Below are positions 1 through 12,489 of a stretch of DNA of 64,000 nucleotides, in pieces. This stretch comes from Engraulis encrasicolus (Eukaryota; Chordata; Actinopteri; Clupeiformes; Engraulidae): NCBI RefSeq assembly GCF_034702125.1, contig NC_085876.1, positions 28,674,579-28,738,578 on the forward strand. Reading direction: 5' to 3'. The stretch's first letter is position 1, and each line of letters starts with the position of its first letter. The notes below the pieces were generated by a model that saw only the letters and a list, made by a program, of their open reading frames with translations, was not told the origin of the DNA and did not search any database. A program made the translations under genes and the position numbers.

Positions 1-19
1 GTAAGTTGCCCCAGGCCCT

Positions 20-125
20 TGGAGAGAGGGGGCCCATAATTGGTCCTCATTACATTGCATGTATTGGGTGAGGGGGCCCTTTCAGATGACTTTGTCCCGG
101 GCCCAACCAAAGCTGTCTGCGGCCC
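20..125 (+). repeat. Dispersed GC-rich repeat, copy 1
   Basis: GGGGGCCCTTTCAGATGACTTTG..GGGCCCAACCAAAGCTGTC. Related copies at 18590-18735, 19015-19080 (partial), 20060-20200 and, reversed, 29940-30065. Non-coding; origin unknown. Confidence 0.7.
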
Positions 126-2165
126 TGAGTAGAGGTAAGGGTATAAGGTATAAGGGGATAAGAAACTGCAGCCTTCTGATCTAAAGTCCCTCTCCTTAAC
201 CACTAGGCTACCACTGCCTTGCACTTACATGTATCCAAAGCAGCTCACAGTTAAAGGCTCTTGGATGACTTGTACACATTCTTTGTATTGATCCAGCTTT
301 CGACACGGGAACCATCCAACCCCAAGACCAACTTTCCAAACATTGTCATAGCTACCACAAGTAGCTATGGCAATGTGGCAACCATCACATGAAGTGGCAA
401 CCATCACATGAAATGAACTAAAAGGGGGTTGTTGTTTCATTCAGTACATAAAGGCCTGTCTTGGTAAGGGAAATCTGGATCAAAACATTATGCGCTGCCG
501 CTGAATAACGGTGGGGATTGATTTTCATTCACTGGAGCTGTCAGTAAGTTGACTTACTTATTATGACTCATTTTGAGTCTAGCACCTATATTAAACTTTT
601 AATGAGCACACCTCCTTTGTGAAGGAGGTGATCCTGAGTGGCTGAACAGGTATAGCCGGTGACTTCATGGAAAGGTCTACCTTGACTATAATTGTCAGTT
701 AAATCTGATAACTTGCAATATAACTTGGTCATGGTGATAAATGAATGGGATGTTCTGAAAATCACAATAAAAAATTGGGGCTGTTATGGGGAGCGAGGTT
801 ATGACAATGATGATGGTGATAATGCTGTGTAACATTGCGTGTCTGTGGTAATGTAAATAGAGTAAGTCCAAGTTCAAAGACAAAGTGCTTCATGAGCCAT
901 GTCTGTAGCCCTACAGGCCTGTGCAGTGCATCCTCAGCTCGTATTACCTCAGCATCTGCTGTTGGATGTAACTGCATTAACTCCCTCACAACAACATTTA
1001 GTCAACAACACTGATGACCAAAACGCACACCACACCACACCACAGACAGCACCACAATAGAACACATCCCCACTCAAAACCAACCCCTGAGGGCAAACTT
1101 TTTTCAGGGCCGTCCGGCCCCGGACTGCTCTTGACGTTCAATCTCCTTGGACAGATTGATGGCTGCGTTAGTTCCACATGCCTAGTAAAAAAAATGTCTA
1201 CCATGACCAGCCCCTTCCACACCACAATGGGACCCAAAATGCTGAGCATCCATCCAATGGGGCTGGATGGGGGGTTGGGCTGGGGTTTGTGTTGCAGATA
1301 TGGTGGGGCTGAGGAGTGTGAAGGAGGTGATGGGGGTCAAGCCAAAGGACCCTGCACTGAATCAGCCCGCTGACGCTAACAATTGAGGCTGTGACGACAC
1401 AGAAGTCCCTCCTGCCTTTTTTTGTTACCCACACCCTTATGCACACACACACACACCACCCCCCTGTCCTCTTGCTTGCAGTCCCTACACCCGGCTCCTT
1501 TCCTCCCCCACCCCCCCAAAAAATGTCCCATCAGTCATTGAGCTCCCTTCATCATCTGCCCCCCCCCCAAAAAAAACGTTTCCATCTGCCCCCTCCCCCC
1601 CCTCCTCTCTCTTCTTGTTTATTCATCCCCCCCTCCCGCCTCCCTGTATCCCCATCCTTCTCTCCTCCATTCTCCTCATCTTTTTTGGGGTGACTTTCCC
1701 ATGCCACTGGCTCACCCCGGCCCTTGTGTCTCGGCCGACCCCGCCGACACGGGCCATCTCCCCGCTTTTTTTTTTTCATAACGTGGGGGGTTGGGTGTGG
1801 CCGGTGCAGTGGTGGGTCCCCCCAAAAAACGCCCACCGTCACCCCAAAAGATCTGGGGACGACCCTTCTGGCCCATAGTGACCCAGACTGATAGCCAGTT
1901 TCCCCCCTTTCCTTCAATTCTCCTTTCCCTCCTCTCCTCTCCTCTCTGCTCCTCTCTTCTCCTCACAGCTGTCGCGGGTTGTGCGGTGTTGGGTCAGATG
2001 TTGCCCCGAGGTAACAGAAGTGTGATCTTGAACTCTGAGGACAATGTGAAGGATCAGATGCAATGCAAAATAGGGGCTGGCCGACCGGATGGCTGATGTG
2101 ATGTGGCCGTCTGGCCGCACCTGCCTTCGCACACTCACCACACCACTGATGGTCAAGTTTAGTTC
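126..2165. other. Non-coding stretch
   Basis: No supported gene. GC-skewed, with C-rich low-complexity DNA at 1390-1960 and short (TGA/ATG) and (CA) patches. Open frames here have repeat-like composition and no splice or family support. Confidence 0.6.
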
Positions 2166-2233
2166 AATGGATGGATGGATGGATGGATGGATGGATGGAT
2201 GGATGGATGGATGGATGGATGGATGGATGGATG
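2166..2233 (+). repeat. (TGGA)n microsatellite
   Basis: About 17 perfect units. Confidence 0.95.
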
Positions 2234-2607
2234 ACTCTTGCCCTTGACACTGGCCACACCAGGGGACTGAAGTTCATGGGAATATCTCTCATCCTTGAAT
2301 TTTGCTCTGTCTAAGCCTTCAACACAAAACAGCTGACTCAAACATACTCTCTAGTCCTGCATCTCATTTTTTGTACCTCATCTCACAATAACAACAGCAG
2401 GCTCCATCTACCAGCTGATGTTTCCAAAGTCATCACACCCCAAACCCTAAGGCACTCTGGGATGATATCACCTCTATGCAGTGTGTATGTAGGTAGGCTA
2501 TATGTAAACCTAACCTATAGTTTGATTTTAGTGACACTGTCTGTGGCACTGTAGCCATGAATATGATGTTTAGGCATCAAAACCCTAAAGGTCTTTGGTG
2601 TTATCAC

Positions 2608-2784
2608 CAGGGCTCTAAATTAACACCAGCCAACCAGCCAAATGCTAGTGACATTTCATTTTGGCTGGTAGAATAGGTCAATTTACTAGCCACTTTGACC
2701 CATTAGTGGGTGTGTGTTTTGCTAGTAAGATTTCATCTACTAGCCATTTTGGCCTGTGGTGGAAAATGTTAATTAAGGGCCCTG
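2608..2784. mobile_element. hAT-type MITE with perfect 8-bp target duplication
   Basis: Terminal repeats CAGGGCTCTAAATTAAC and GTTAATTAAGGGCCCTG. GTTATCAC is present immediately on both sides (2600-2607 and 2785-2792), the 8-bp signature of hAT insertion. A partial relative is at 44092-44215. Confidence 0.85.
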
Positions 2785-3112
2785 GTTATCACCAAATGAT
2801 ATCACACTATACAATCCTCTTCCATACCACTGTAGCCAAAAACATGGCTGACAAAGAGAAATCCCATGAGGTCAATGTGTCCATGAGTAGCCATACTGAC
2901 ACTAACACCAGGCCCACTTAACCAATTTAGGTTGTTTGGGTTCACCTTCTTCACCTATGCAACATGAGACTCTTCTTCACTTGGCCATGATGGGAAACAT
3001 TATATTTTTCCACAGTTTTTTGGTCTCTTCTTGTCTCCTTTGTCTCTGATCACAGCTGCCCATCATCACTTTCCCAATGCCTCTCACAAAAAATACACAC
3101 GTTTTCTGTCCC

Positions 3113-3311
<199 letters not shown>

Positions 3312-3901
3312 ACACACACACTGGCTCAGCTGCTGTGCAGCATTAGCTAGTTAGGGTTTCACTGCCTTCTCTGCTCTCTCCTCTCAGCCTCCAACCACCA
3401 CCACCACCACACCACCTCACCCTTCCTCACCTCACCACCACACCACCTCACACCCAACCCAACCCAACCCCCTCATCTCCAGTCAGCTGGCTGGCCCTTT
3501 CCCAGGTCCACTAGGACAGCCACCACCGTATGGGTGCTAATGCAATTCAAGGGGTCTCTGGTGAGGGGGGGTAGAGGTTACATCACAAGCTGCAGCAGCT
3601 ATCCTCCACCATGGCTCCACACACACTCTCATATACTGAACACATGGTGTCCCTTAAGGCCCAGGGGGAGATAATATTGCTCAAGGCCTTTGAGGAGTAG
3701 GTTGTTTGTAGAGGAAGTGTGTGTGTGTGAAGAGAGGATGGCCACTAAACAGAAATTATAAGTCAGCATAACAGCCCCATGCAGGACAATTGGCAACACT
3801 GCAACTGCCCAGTTTGAACTTGAAACACCTCACACCGCCACACACATCTATGCCAGAAATTTAGCGCGATTATGTTTGTATGTACTGAGATGAGCTGCTC
3901 C

Positions 3902-3903
<2 letters not shown>

Positions 3904-3997
<94 letters not shown>
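3904..3997 (+). repeat. (GT)n microsatellite
   Basis: About 47 perfect GT units. Confidence 0.95.
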
Positions 3998-3998
<1 letters not shown>

Positions 3999-4596
3999 TT
4001 GATTAGTTCCTATCTAATCGAACTGTGGCATCAACTTCATGGATGCACATTCCATCTGTTTATGCGTTTACAGTATGCTGGTCTCATGAAAGACACTGAA
4101 TTTTATTTATTTCGCTCTAGCTCATATTCAGCCTTCATCTTCCGTGAAGAATGATTCACGTCTTTGTGTTTTATAAGCATGGGCTTTGACTTTTCCAATA
4201 TCGTCACTTAATCCCTCGGCTTCCAACCCTTCAGTGGCTGGCTTTAAACATATATGTGTAAGCTATCAGGCTACCCTTTGTAGGATATTGATTTTATTTT
4301 TTATTATTTTATAACATGTATTACCACTGTGCAATACGTTAACAGTGTTTGCCCAATATGACTTACAGCATTATGTGGGCCTAAGTTATAGGGTTTTATG
4401 CCATGTATATAGGCCTACGGTATCTATGGCAACAATACGATGGCTTCAGAGAACCTTTGATCTGTTACTTGTTGATGCACCAACAAAAAGAGTTCTCCCT
4501 GACAGATCTGCTTTGTATTTCAATGCGGCCATTCACTGCTGTGTGCATTATATATCAAAAGCAGTTGTGGCAACAACAGTATTATCATGACTAATC

Positions 4597-4752
<156 letters not shown>

Positions 4753-5984
4753 GAATGTGCTGTGTGTGTGTCCAAGTGACGAGCAGCCCAACCTGATTAT
4801 AATACATCAGTCTTTTGAAGTATTAGCCAGATGTATTCTTCTCTCTCTCTCTCTCGCCAAAAAAAGCTTAGAGTGAGTCTGAAACTATGCTAATAGCCCT
4901 ATTCAAAACCTGCATAGACGTGTGATTGAGTGGTCAAGTTCAGGAGAAAAGAGGTCTGCCTGAACTGAACTGAACTGAAGCATCACGAATGGCGGGGGGG
5001 AGGGTGTCATAAATTAGCCTCCTTGAGAGATGGGGAGGTTGAATGGGCTTGTCCACAGCAGCAGGGGTCCAGGGAAGGCCCCCTCCCTCCGCCTCCGCCT
5101 CTCCTGCAGCCCCATCAGCCTCATCCAGCCTCATCTTCAAGTCTGTGACCCCAGCGCCTTACAGAGGTCATGGGAGAGTTGGCGAAGGGTGGAGGAGAGC
5201 GACCAGGAGGAAAAGGCTGCTCTGCTGCTCTGCTGCTCTGCCCTAGGCCCTGGTCAACAAAAAACTGTCACTTGTCACCATCCCCCATCACACACACACA
5301 CATACACATTTTTTTCTTTTTTGGGTGCCTATTGTCCCCTTCTCTGAGCTTGGCCCTGAACTTCAGGCTATTGTCATGACAAACAAAAAGAAAGAAAGAA
5401 AGAAAAAGTCTGATTCTCATTCTGATCTAGGCCTATGTATATAGGCCTACCCCAGCCCCCCAAAATGAAATGAGAGTATGAAAGACTTCTGAAGAGCGTA
5501 GGCGAAGGCAAACACAAGCAAATCCTTTCAATGCGTTCCACATCTAGCTCTGTCTGCATGGAGGCGAGCAAAGGGCTGATCTCTGAGATAGCTAGGAAAT
5601 GTGTTCCAATCAAATGATCTGGTCACCTGTTCCCAGTGCAAACAGACCAACATGCTTGTATTACAAGGGTACACAGCAAAGTTTAGGCCTAAAAATTCTG
5701 TTTAATAGTATAAGATCCCAAAGTTTTGCCATTTTCATGGGCTACTCTAAATGGACATGGAGTTGTTTTAGTAGGCTTTCTATCACTGTTGAACTAAAAC
5801 ATTGGCCGCAGCTTTTGTCTCAAGTCATGGCTTGTGGTCTATTGGGCTTTTCATTTATTGATACTAAATATTATTTTTGTGGTATATAATTATATACCGA
5901 AATATAATGGCTAGCCTACTGGTGGTTTGCGTTTGAGATGCTATGCATGTCTCTCATTACGTTCTCCTTATTATGGCATGGCCT

Positions 5985-6330
5985 GCGCCTAAAAATGAGC
6001 GCGTGTGAACTTTGGGGAGGAAAGGAGGGAAGGGTGCTGAATGCAGAAAGAGAGCCCCGCGGCTGGATCTTTTGTCCGCTTAATGGGAAGTTAACGTCGC
6101 CCTCCCCTCTCCCTCACACACATACACACACTGCTGCTGTCCTCCCTCGACATGCGAATACGCAAACACGCAGTGCTATTTTGCTGCGGGGGGCGCCGAC
6201 AGTCTTTTGTTTAACGATTGATTGTCATTAGTGGACATACGTCAGGTTCAAAGTCGTGTAAACAATGCTACCACTTCCGACTGGAAGAAAGAAACAAACG
6301 CGTGCCAACAAGTGCGTGTCTGGAGGTGAG
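5985..6330 (+). promoter_or_regulatory. CpG-rich patch with a possible 5' splice site
   Basis: A local rise in CpG, ending in CTGGAG/GTGAGT at 6326, which would be a good donor for a non-coding first exon on the plus strand. No open frame or downstream exon could be tied to it, so this is a weak candidate only. Confidence 0.2.
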
Positions 6331-7792
6331 TTTTAACGAGGCGTAATTAAGTTATCATCTCCCCCTTTTCAGGCAGGCTATTGCTTTGAAGTTACTGGCC
6401 AACGCTAATTCTTTACTGCGAATGTTAATTGCAAGATAACACGACGTTGTTTATGAAGTCATTTATTTAACCTAATAATACCAAGTCGTTTTAGCCTTTT
6501 TTCGGAATTACACTATTGACCACTATCGTGGTCAGATTGTTATCAGCCATTAAGGTCCCGTGGTGCTTTGCAAAAAAGTGGCCCTCTGCATTCGTTTGAT
6601 TAGATGCGTTCTGGTGGTCAAACAACCAGATTGTATAGGGCTTTACCAAACCTGGGGTCGGATCAATATGCAATAATCTCAGATTGTCGTGGGGGGAGGA
6701 GGAGGTGGACACAAGGACCTCTCTTCCCGTGTTTAATTAAAAGGGTTAGGACCACCAGAAGGGACACTGGATGACATTAATTCAATCACTTTATGAGCCA
6801 GCACAAACTAGGCAACGCTATAGGCCTATAACCTACATGTAGGCCTATGTGGCTCACATCACATTGAGTTTAATAGAACCTAACCCAAGGTTTAACTGGC
6901 ATTTGTGTCTTTTATACGATTGTGCATAACACATAAGTAGGCTATGTGTGTCCATAATGTTAGTTAATCCTACAGTGTAATAATAACACTATGAAATTAC
7001 CCCTCACTGCTATATTTCCTCACATTAGAAGGGAGAGTCCAAGGCGGTCCATTTCAGGAAGTCTATAGACTAAAAGTGTCATATGCTGCAGAGGCCTCTA
7101 AACTGACAAACACTTTGCTTCACTAAGGTAGGCCTACAGGACATAATGTGCCACAGAGTGTGACAAGACGTAGGCCTACCTTGTTGCACGTTTATCGACC
7201 TTCAAGTTATCATTTGATTGCAAGAAGAGTGGTAGTCTATATGTAGGCTATATTATATAAATTGGTGGGTGCTGTATTACTTGTTTTATAGCTGTGCTAA
7301 AATGTACTGGGGCCTATATGAAGTGCATTTAAATGGCCCACTATGATGTGATGTCTGTGATGCTACAGTATCTATCCACTTGCAGCAGCATGTGCACAGG
7401 CCTTCTAGACTGTCTCAACATGCAGGCAGGCACAACTGAACTGAAAATTACTGATCTGTTGAGCTTCCATTATTTACCCATTTACACAACCCCCCCTGCT
7501 CTCGGGGAGGATGCACACAGGTGCCCTTGCTAATTACTCCCAACAACCGCAAAGGTTACCTTTAAGGTTTAAATCACCATGGGAACATATTTTTTGTTGT
7601 TGTTGTTTTGTTTTAATTAACATAGTGGATGTTCGGGGCCATGAGCGGACATGGAGCCACATTGAGCTGGGATTGAGGCGAAATCTCGGCTGTGTTCGAT
7701 CGATCAATCAGCAGAGCTAGGCTCTCCTGGGTGGCATCGATAAAACCTTATACGCGAGGGGTGATATTTCAGGTGGGCTTGATGTGCGCACG

Positions 7793-7793
<1 letters not shown>

Positions 7794-7876
<83 letters not shown>
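7794..7876 (+). repeat. (CA)n microsatellite
   Basis: About 41 CA units, uninterrupted. Confidence 0.95.
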
Positions 7877-7878
<2 letters not shown>

Positions 7879-8689
7879 GACACTTTGAACGTCTGTACGC
7901 ATCATGCTGAGTGTTATTGAGAACTTATGGCAGTTGGTTGGTGGCCAATTGTCTTTTACAATCCAACAGTCTTCCCTTCCCACCATGCTGTGAGGGGAAT
8001 TGTGTGCGGTATAGATCGGAGCCAAACAATCAGTTCTAGATTTGTCCTAAAGTGGCCACTGTAGTATCCCACGTTAAGTCCATCGGGAAGACTTCATGGA
8101 TTCTTTTCTTTATGGACGGCACCCTCAGGCCTGTATCTTTGGGCTGTAAAACACTTGTTTTTATTAAAGAATATTTGCTAATAAATAATAAACAAACCCT
8201 GTAAAATCAATAAGCACGCCCTGCTGATAATGCTGAGCAGCATACTTCTCTGCCGTCACTCGTCTGTGGGAAGGTGTCCTTTATGTGTGTGCATGGATGG
8301 TTCAAATGAGTCCCATGATATGGGGGATTTGCAATGGAGGACAGAGCTGTCATCAGTAATTTCATGGGGAACCCGATGAGTGACATCTCTACAATATTCT
8401 TCCTCAGTCACACACACCAGAGCAGTTTGTGCAACGGTGGTGTCTGAGACGTCGAACATTAATCTGAGACTGAACTACAGTAGGTCTACATCAGTATGCC
8501 TCGGCTGAGAAAACCTGAGATGACCTCTGGTAAGTTTTTACATCAGACTACATCAGCGGGCAGTTTCAAAACTTGGACCCCTCCCTCTCAAAAGCATTAA
8601 GCTTCCTGGAAGGAGTTATTACACCTTCGTCTTATCCTCTGTGTGCACATAGGCTGAACTGGTGGGTCCATTTTCCTCTTGGATCCCCC

Positions 8690-8822
<133 letters not shown>

Positions 8823-9426
8823 CTGACCTCCAGCAGCAAATAAATAGCAAACTGTTTCATCTGGATTATAGACCACCAGGCCTTGATCCATGCAGGGGTC
8901 CATGTAGGCCCATCAGAATCACTTTGGTCTCAGTAATGCCCCTTCCAGCAGGAGGGGGACACAAGGGACAACCCTAGCCCATTCTCTTGCACATCACCTC
9001 TATGAATCACACAGTACAAATGTTAGAATCCAACACTTAAGTTAAGAGTGTATATTTTCACATCTTCTAGAGTGTATCTGGTCCCAGAGTACTCTCTTAA
9101 GTGTTGAATTAACACTTTGGATTGTTTGAATTAACTCTTTGTTTTACGGTGCAGGGGGAGGATGGAATAGAGCCATCAGATGGATGGCCACCCATGCCTC
9201 AGCTTGATGAGGCACAGGGCAAAGGGCCTGCCAGGCCCATGCAACCCAGGGCTGCCTTTTTTGGGCTGGATAGATTAAGTCAGAGGGGTGTCTTGTCAAG
9301 GCTTAGCAGACGACCGGTGTGGGTCCTCTCTTACTATCTCTGCATGGACAGGACCAGTGGGATGTGATGAGATGGGATGGGATGCAGGGCCTGGGGATGT
9401 GGCTGGGGCTTGGGGGGTCTGGGAGC

Positions 9427-9428
<2 letters not shown>

Positions 9429-9523
<95 letters not shown>
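9429..9523 (+). repeat. (GT)n microsatellite
   Basis: About 47 GT units; shorter CA-rich patches follow at 9580-9640. Confidence 0.95.
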
Positions 9524-9524
<1 letters not shown>

Positions 9525-10052
9525 ACATGGTCATGGGCAACCAGCTGCAGGGGGGATTACCCTGACAAGTGCTGAGCCACACACACACGCGCATATGCAC
9601 AGCCTCCCTCTTTCTCACATACACACACGCATGCACACACAGCCCCCCCCTTAATAAGGTTTCAATCCAGCCAGCCTACCAGAAAGGCACGAGCAGTGTT
9701 ATGGAGATTGAGGGTGTGGAGGTCAGGTCAGTAAAAAAATGGAAGGTGGGGGCCACTGCTGGCCATTGTCTCTCTTCCGCACCCCCATCTCCATCCCTCC
9801 ATCTTTCCCTCTCTCCCTGTGCTGTGCAGAGCAGGAGGCTGGCTGGGGAGGGGGGTTACCCCAAAGGTTAATGCTGTGCAAGGTCAATGTGACCCCCCCT
9901 TATTCCCCTCTAAGGTCACCAGTGCTTTCTCCCTTCTTTCAGCTGGCTGGTCTGAGTGGGTCGCCCGCCCGCCCGTCTCAGGGTCTGCTTTTGGGTGGGA
10001 AGGCCATTCAAGTCCAAGCCCAGTCCCTTCTGTTGTGTCTTTGCATTTCATT

Positions 10053-10056
<4 letters not shown>

Positions 10057-10121
<65 letters not shown>
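10057..10121 (+). repeat. (TC)n microsatellite
   Basis: About 32 TC units. Confidence 0.95.
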
Positions 10122-10123
<2 letters not shown>

Positions 10124-11087
10124 GACCCCTGTTTATTTTTTGGAGGAGGGGAGAATGTGAATTTCATTTGGGATCCTGAGGGCCCATATGTCCATTCAAG
10201 CAAGGCCCCTGCTTTAAGAATGATATTAAGGGGATCTTTTAATAAGTAAGACTTACCTTCAGTTGTTACTTTTAAGTAATGTAAGTTTGGCCATATTTTT
10301 AAGCGACTAATTTCTAGTGACCTTTAGCGACAAATTGAGCCAAAGAGCAACTGCTTTCGAGAAACAAGTGAAGCAGCACTCCTGAGTAACCACCAAATTG
10401 TTGGTGTTTTACTTTCCAAGACCCCATAGACCCCATGTTATATAGTTTTGCATGATATTGACAGTTGTCTGAATAGGCATGAGGTTTAGGCCTAATAGTG
10501 AGAGTTGATATGCACCATGTTCATCAATAATAGCAATAATAGCATAGTTTTTAGACCTATATGATATGAAATATATTATCAAATTAGACTATTTATAACT
10601 TAAATAATTGTCTGTTAGCTCTGTTAAAAGACTACACACTATCCAATCCAAAACATGAAGAACAACGTGATGAAGCACTTTAAGCAGCACACGTGCAACT
10701 CCAAAGTCGCTACCTTGTTTACATGCACGCGCCAAGCAGCTAATTAAGTCAACCTCATCTGGCTTGTTTTCATGAGCCACGCGAAGACAATTACTGGCAA
10801 TAGAACTGTATAGGTTGTTGTTCCAAGCTGGAGTCGTTAATTTTGTTAATAATGAACAGGGGATGTGCTTCCGCTGCCATAAGCCTTATTCATCAACATA
10901 AAATGTTGGCTTGGCTGAATGTCAATAAAAGATGCAGAGTGAGTTATTGTTAAGGTCAAAGCTAACTGCTAAAATCGGGGAAAACAATAAGATCTTCATG
11001 TAAACTTGGTAAGTGAGCTTGTGTTTTCATGGCTGCTAAGGTAAGAGGAGGATGCTCATCAGCACAAAAGTGCCCATCCGTTATTAC

Positions 11088-11149
11088 GCAGAATACGCAC
11101 AGGCCATCCTCAACGGCGTGGCCCAGATAGACTCTTGATTCTCCTTGTG
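11088..11149 (-). CDS. Second exon of the unidentified secreted protein (3' limit uncertain)
   Basis: Starts after a strong TTTTATTTCAG acceptor and completes the phase 1 codon of the signal-peptide exon. The frame reads SQGESRVYLGHAVEDGLCVF and stays open to about 10962. I placed the end at a GTAATA donor; GTGCGT and GTTGAG upstream are alternatives. The CxxC spacing faintly recalls a von Willebrand C-type module, but this is not enough to assign a family. Confidence 0.45.
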
Positions 11150-11892
11150 CTGAAATAAAACATGTTAGGTGCATGATACAAACAGTTACATGGTCATAAA
11201 ATGGCATAAGCCTGCCAAGTAATAATAAACTGTTTCCTTTATAAGGACTTGTCTCAAAGAAAACATCCTATCTAACCTTAGAGTGGTGCCCACTAAGTGC
11301 ACCAAGGCCCATACAGTGTCCACATTGCCACAGTAAATTCAGTTTTTTTCCCCATGGCGTTAAACTTTATGGCTCGTGTTATTAAACTGTAATAGGATTT
11401 CCACATGTTTCATTTTAGCAACGCGTCAACATCAACATGGTAACTATCACCGACATCACGCCAATATTTCTATAGAACGGATGCGCGCAATTTCATACCG
11501 GGGTCATAAAAATGGCGAACCTATGGTGTTATTGGGATATAAAAATGAATACGACATAAATAATTGTCACTACAATGTAGCATACAAACGTTAATAACAC
11601 GGCAGATAACCAATGTTCCACAAGTTCAATGGTCAACTTTTCAGGAGCAAGACTATTTCTTGGGAAATCACAATAGCCGAAAACAGCCTAGGTGGTAATA
11701 TCAAAACATTGTAGGCTGTAAAATAATTCAAGGGCAACATAATCGGCTCAATGCAAGTGTAGTGGGCATCCTCGGGGCTGAATAGGCTTCTCAGAACCAC
11801 GTCTGCTGCTGCTGCCGCTACACTACAGTCATTGGAGAAGTTACATACGGTAGCCTGCCACACAGAAAGATGCCAAAATATGAGACACTTAC

Positions 11893-11938
11893 ATGAACAG
11901 AGGGACAGGAGGAAGATGAGTAGAATCCGAGGTTTCAT
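11893..11938 (-). CDS. Signal-peptide exon of an unidentified secreted or membrane protein
   Basis: Short first coding exon: MKPRILLIFLLSLCS, a Lys/Arg n-region and a hydrophobic core typical of a signal peptide, ending in a strong donor CAT/GTAAGT in phase 1. It joins in frame to the exon starting at 11149 to give ..LLSLCSSQGESRVYLGHAV. Phase 1 introns just after the signal peptide are common in receptors, collagens and peptide precursors. The family is not recognised; later exons should lie at lower coordinates. Confidence 0.55.
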
Positions 11939-11939
11939 G

Positions 11940-12480
11940 GTTTCGCACCGACTCCTTTTCTCCAAAGAAATATCAGCCTGGACTTGGCAGGTGTCCTATC
12001 CTCCTTGAGCAAGTGCACGCGTAAAACAAAAACAAAAACAGTGCCGGAGGAGGGAAAAAACTAGTCCAAATGGTCCAAGACGCTCTTCCTTGTTGTTCGT
12101 TGAAATATTAAATATCTTATGGTTCTCACATTAAACTTATGAAAACATTTCTACCATTTTTCTTTGGGACCCCCTTGTCCAGCCTTTACTAGAACGGAGG
12201 CTGCTGGTCACGTCCAATGCCACTTTCAGAATACTGACTATGGCTATCCAGGAGCCGCGGCAAGGACGAGGGTCATTAGTTATTCAGCAACGTATTGTTG
12301 TCCCTGCTGACACCCTTGGTCAGTGAATGGTCATTGATACAACAGTTTTCGCCGGCCACTCGCAGGTTGGTCCCTGGCGAGCCAATCACAGATCCACCAC
12401 GGACTACCCAAGGGGGAGGTGCGCCCTTGCCTCCCAGGCACGATTGATATTCATTTGAGCGGAGACCCCGGTCCAGCGCC
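11940..12480 (-). promoter_or_regulatory. Likely promoter/5' UTR of the signal-peptide gene
   Basis: Relatively GC- and CpG-rich sequence immediately upstream of the minus-strand ATG, with a CCAAT motif at about 12383 (plus strand), free of the microsatellites that fill the surroundings. Inferred from position and composition only. Confidence 0.3.
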
Positions 12481-12489
12481 CACCATTGC

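Larger units (their letters stand above)
8823..10960. other. Non-coding stretch, possible downstream introns of the signal-peptide gene
   Basis: Holds microsatellites and a small AAGTTAAGAGTGT / CTCTTAAGTGTTGAATTAACA repeat (9030-9145). Further minus-strand exons could lie here, but none could be recognised. Confidence 0.4.

Noticed and set aside
2166..2233. CRISPR-like regular repeats
   Set aside because: Simple tandem repeats without spacers in a vertebrate genome.
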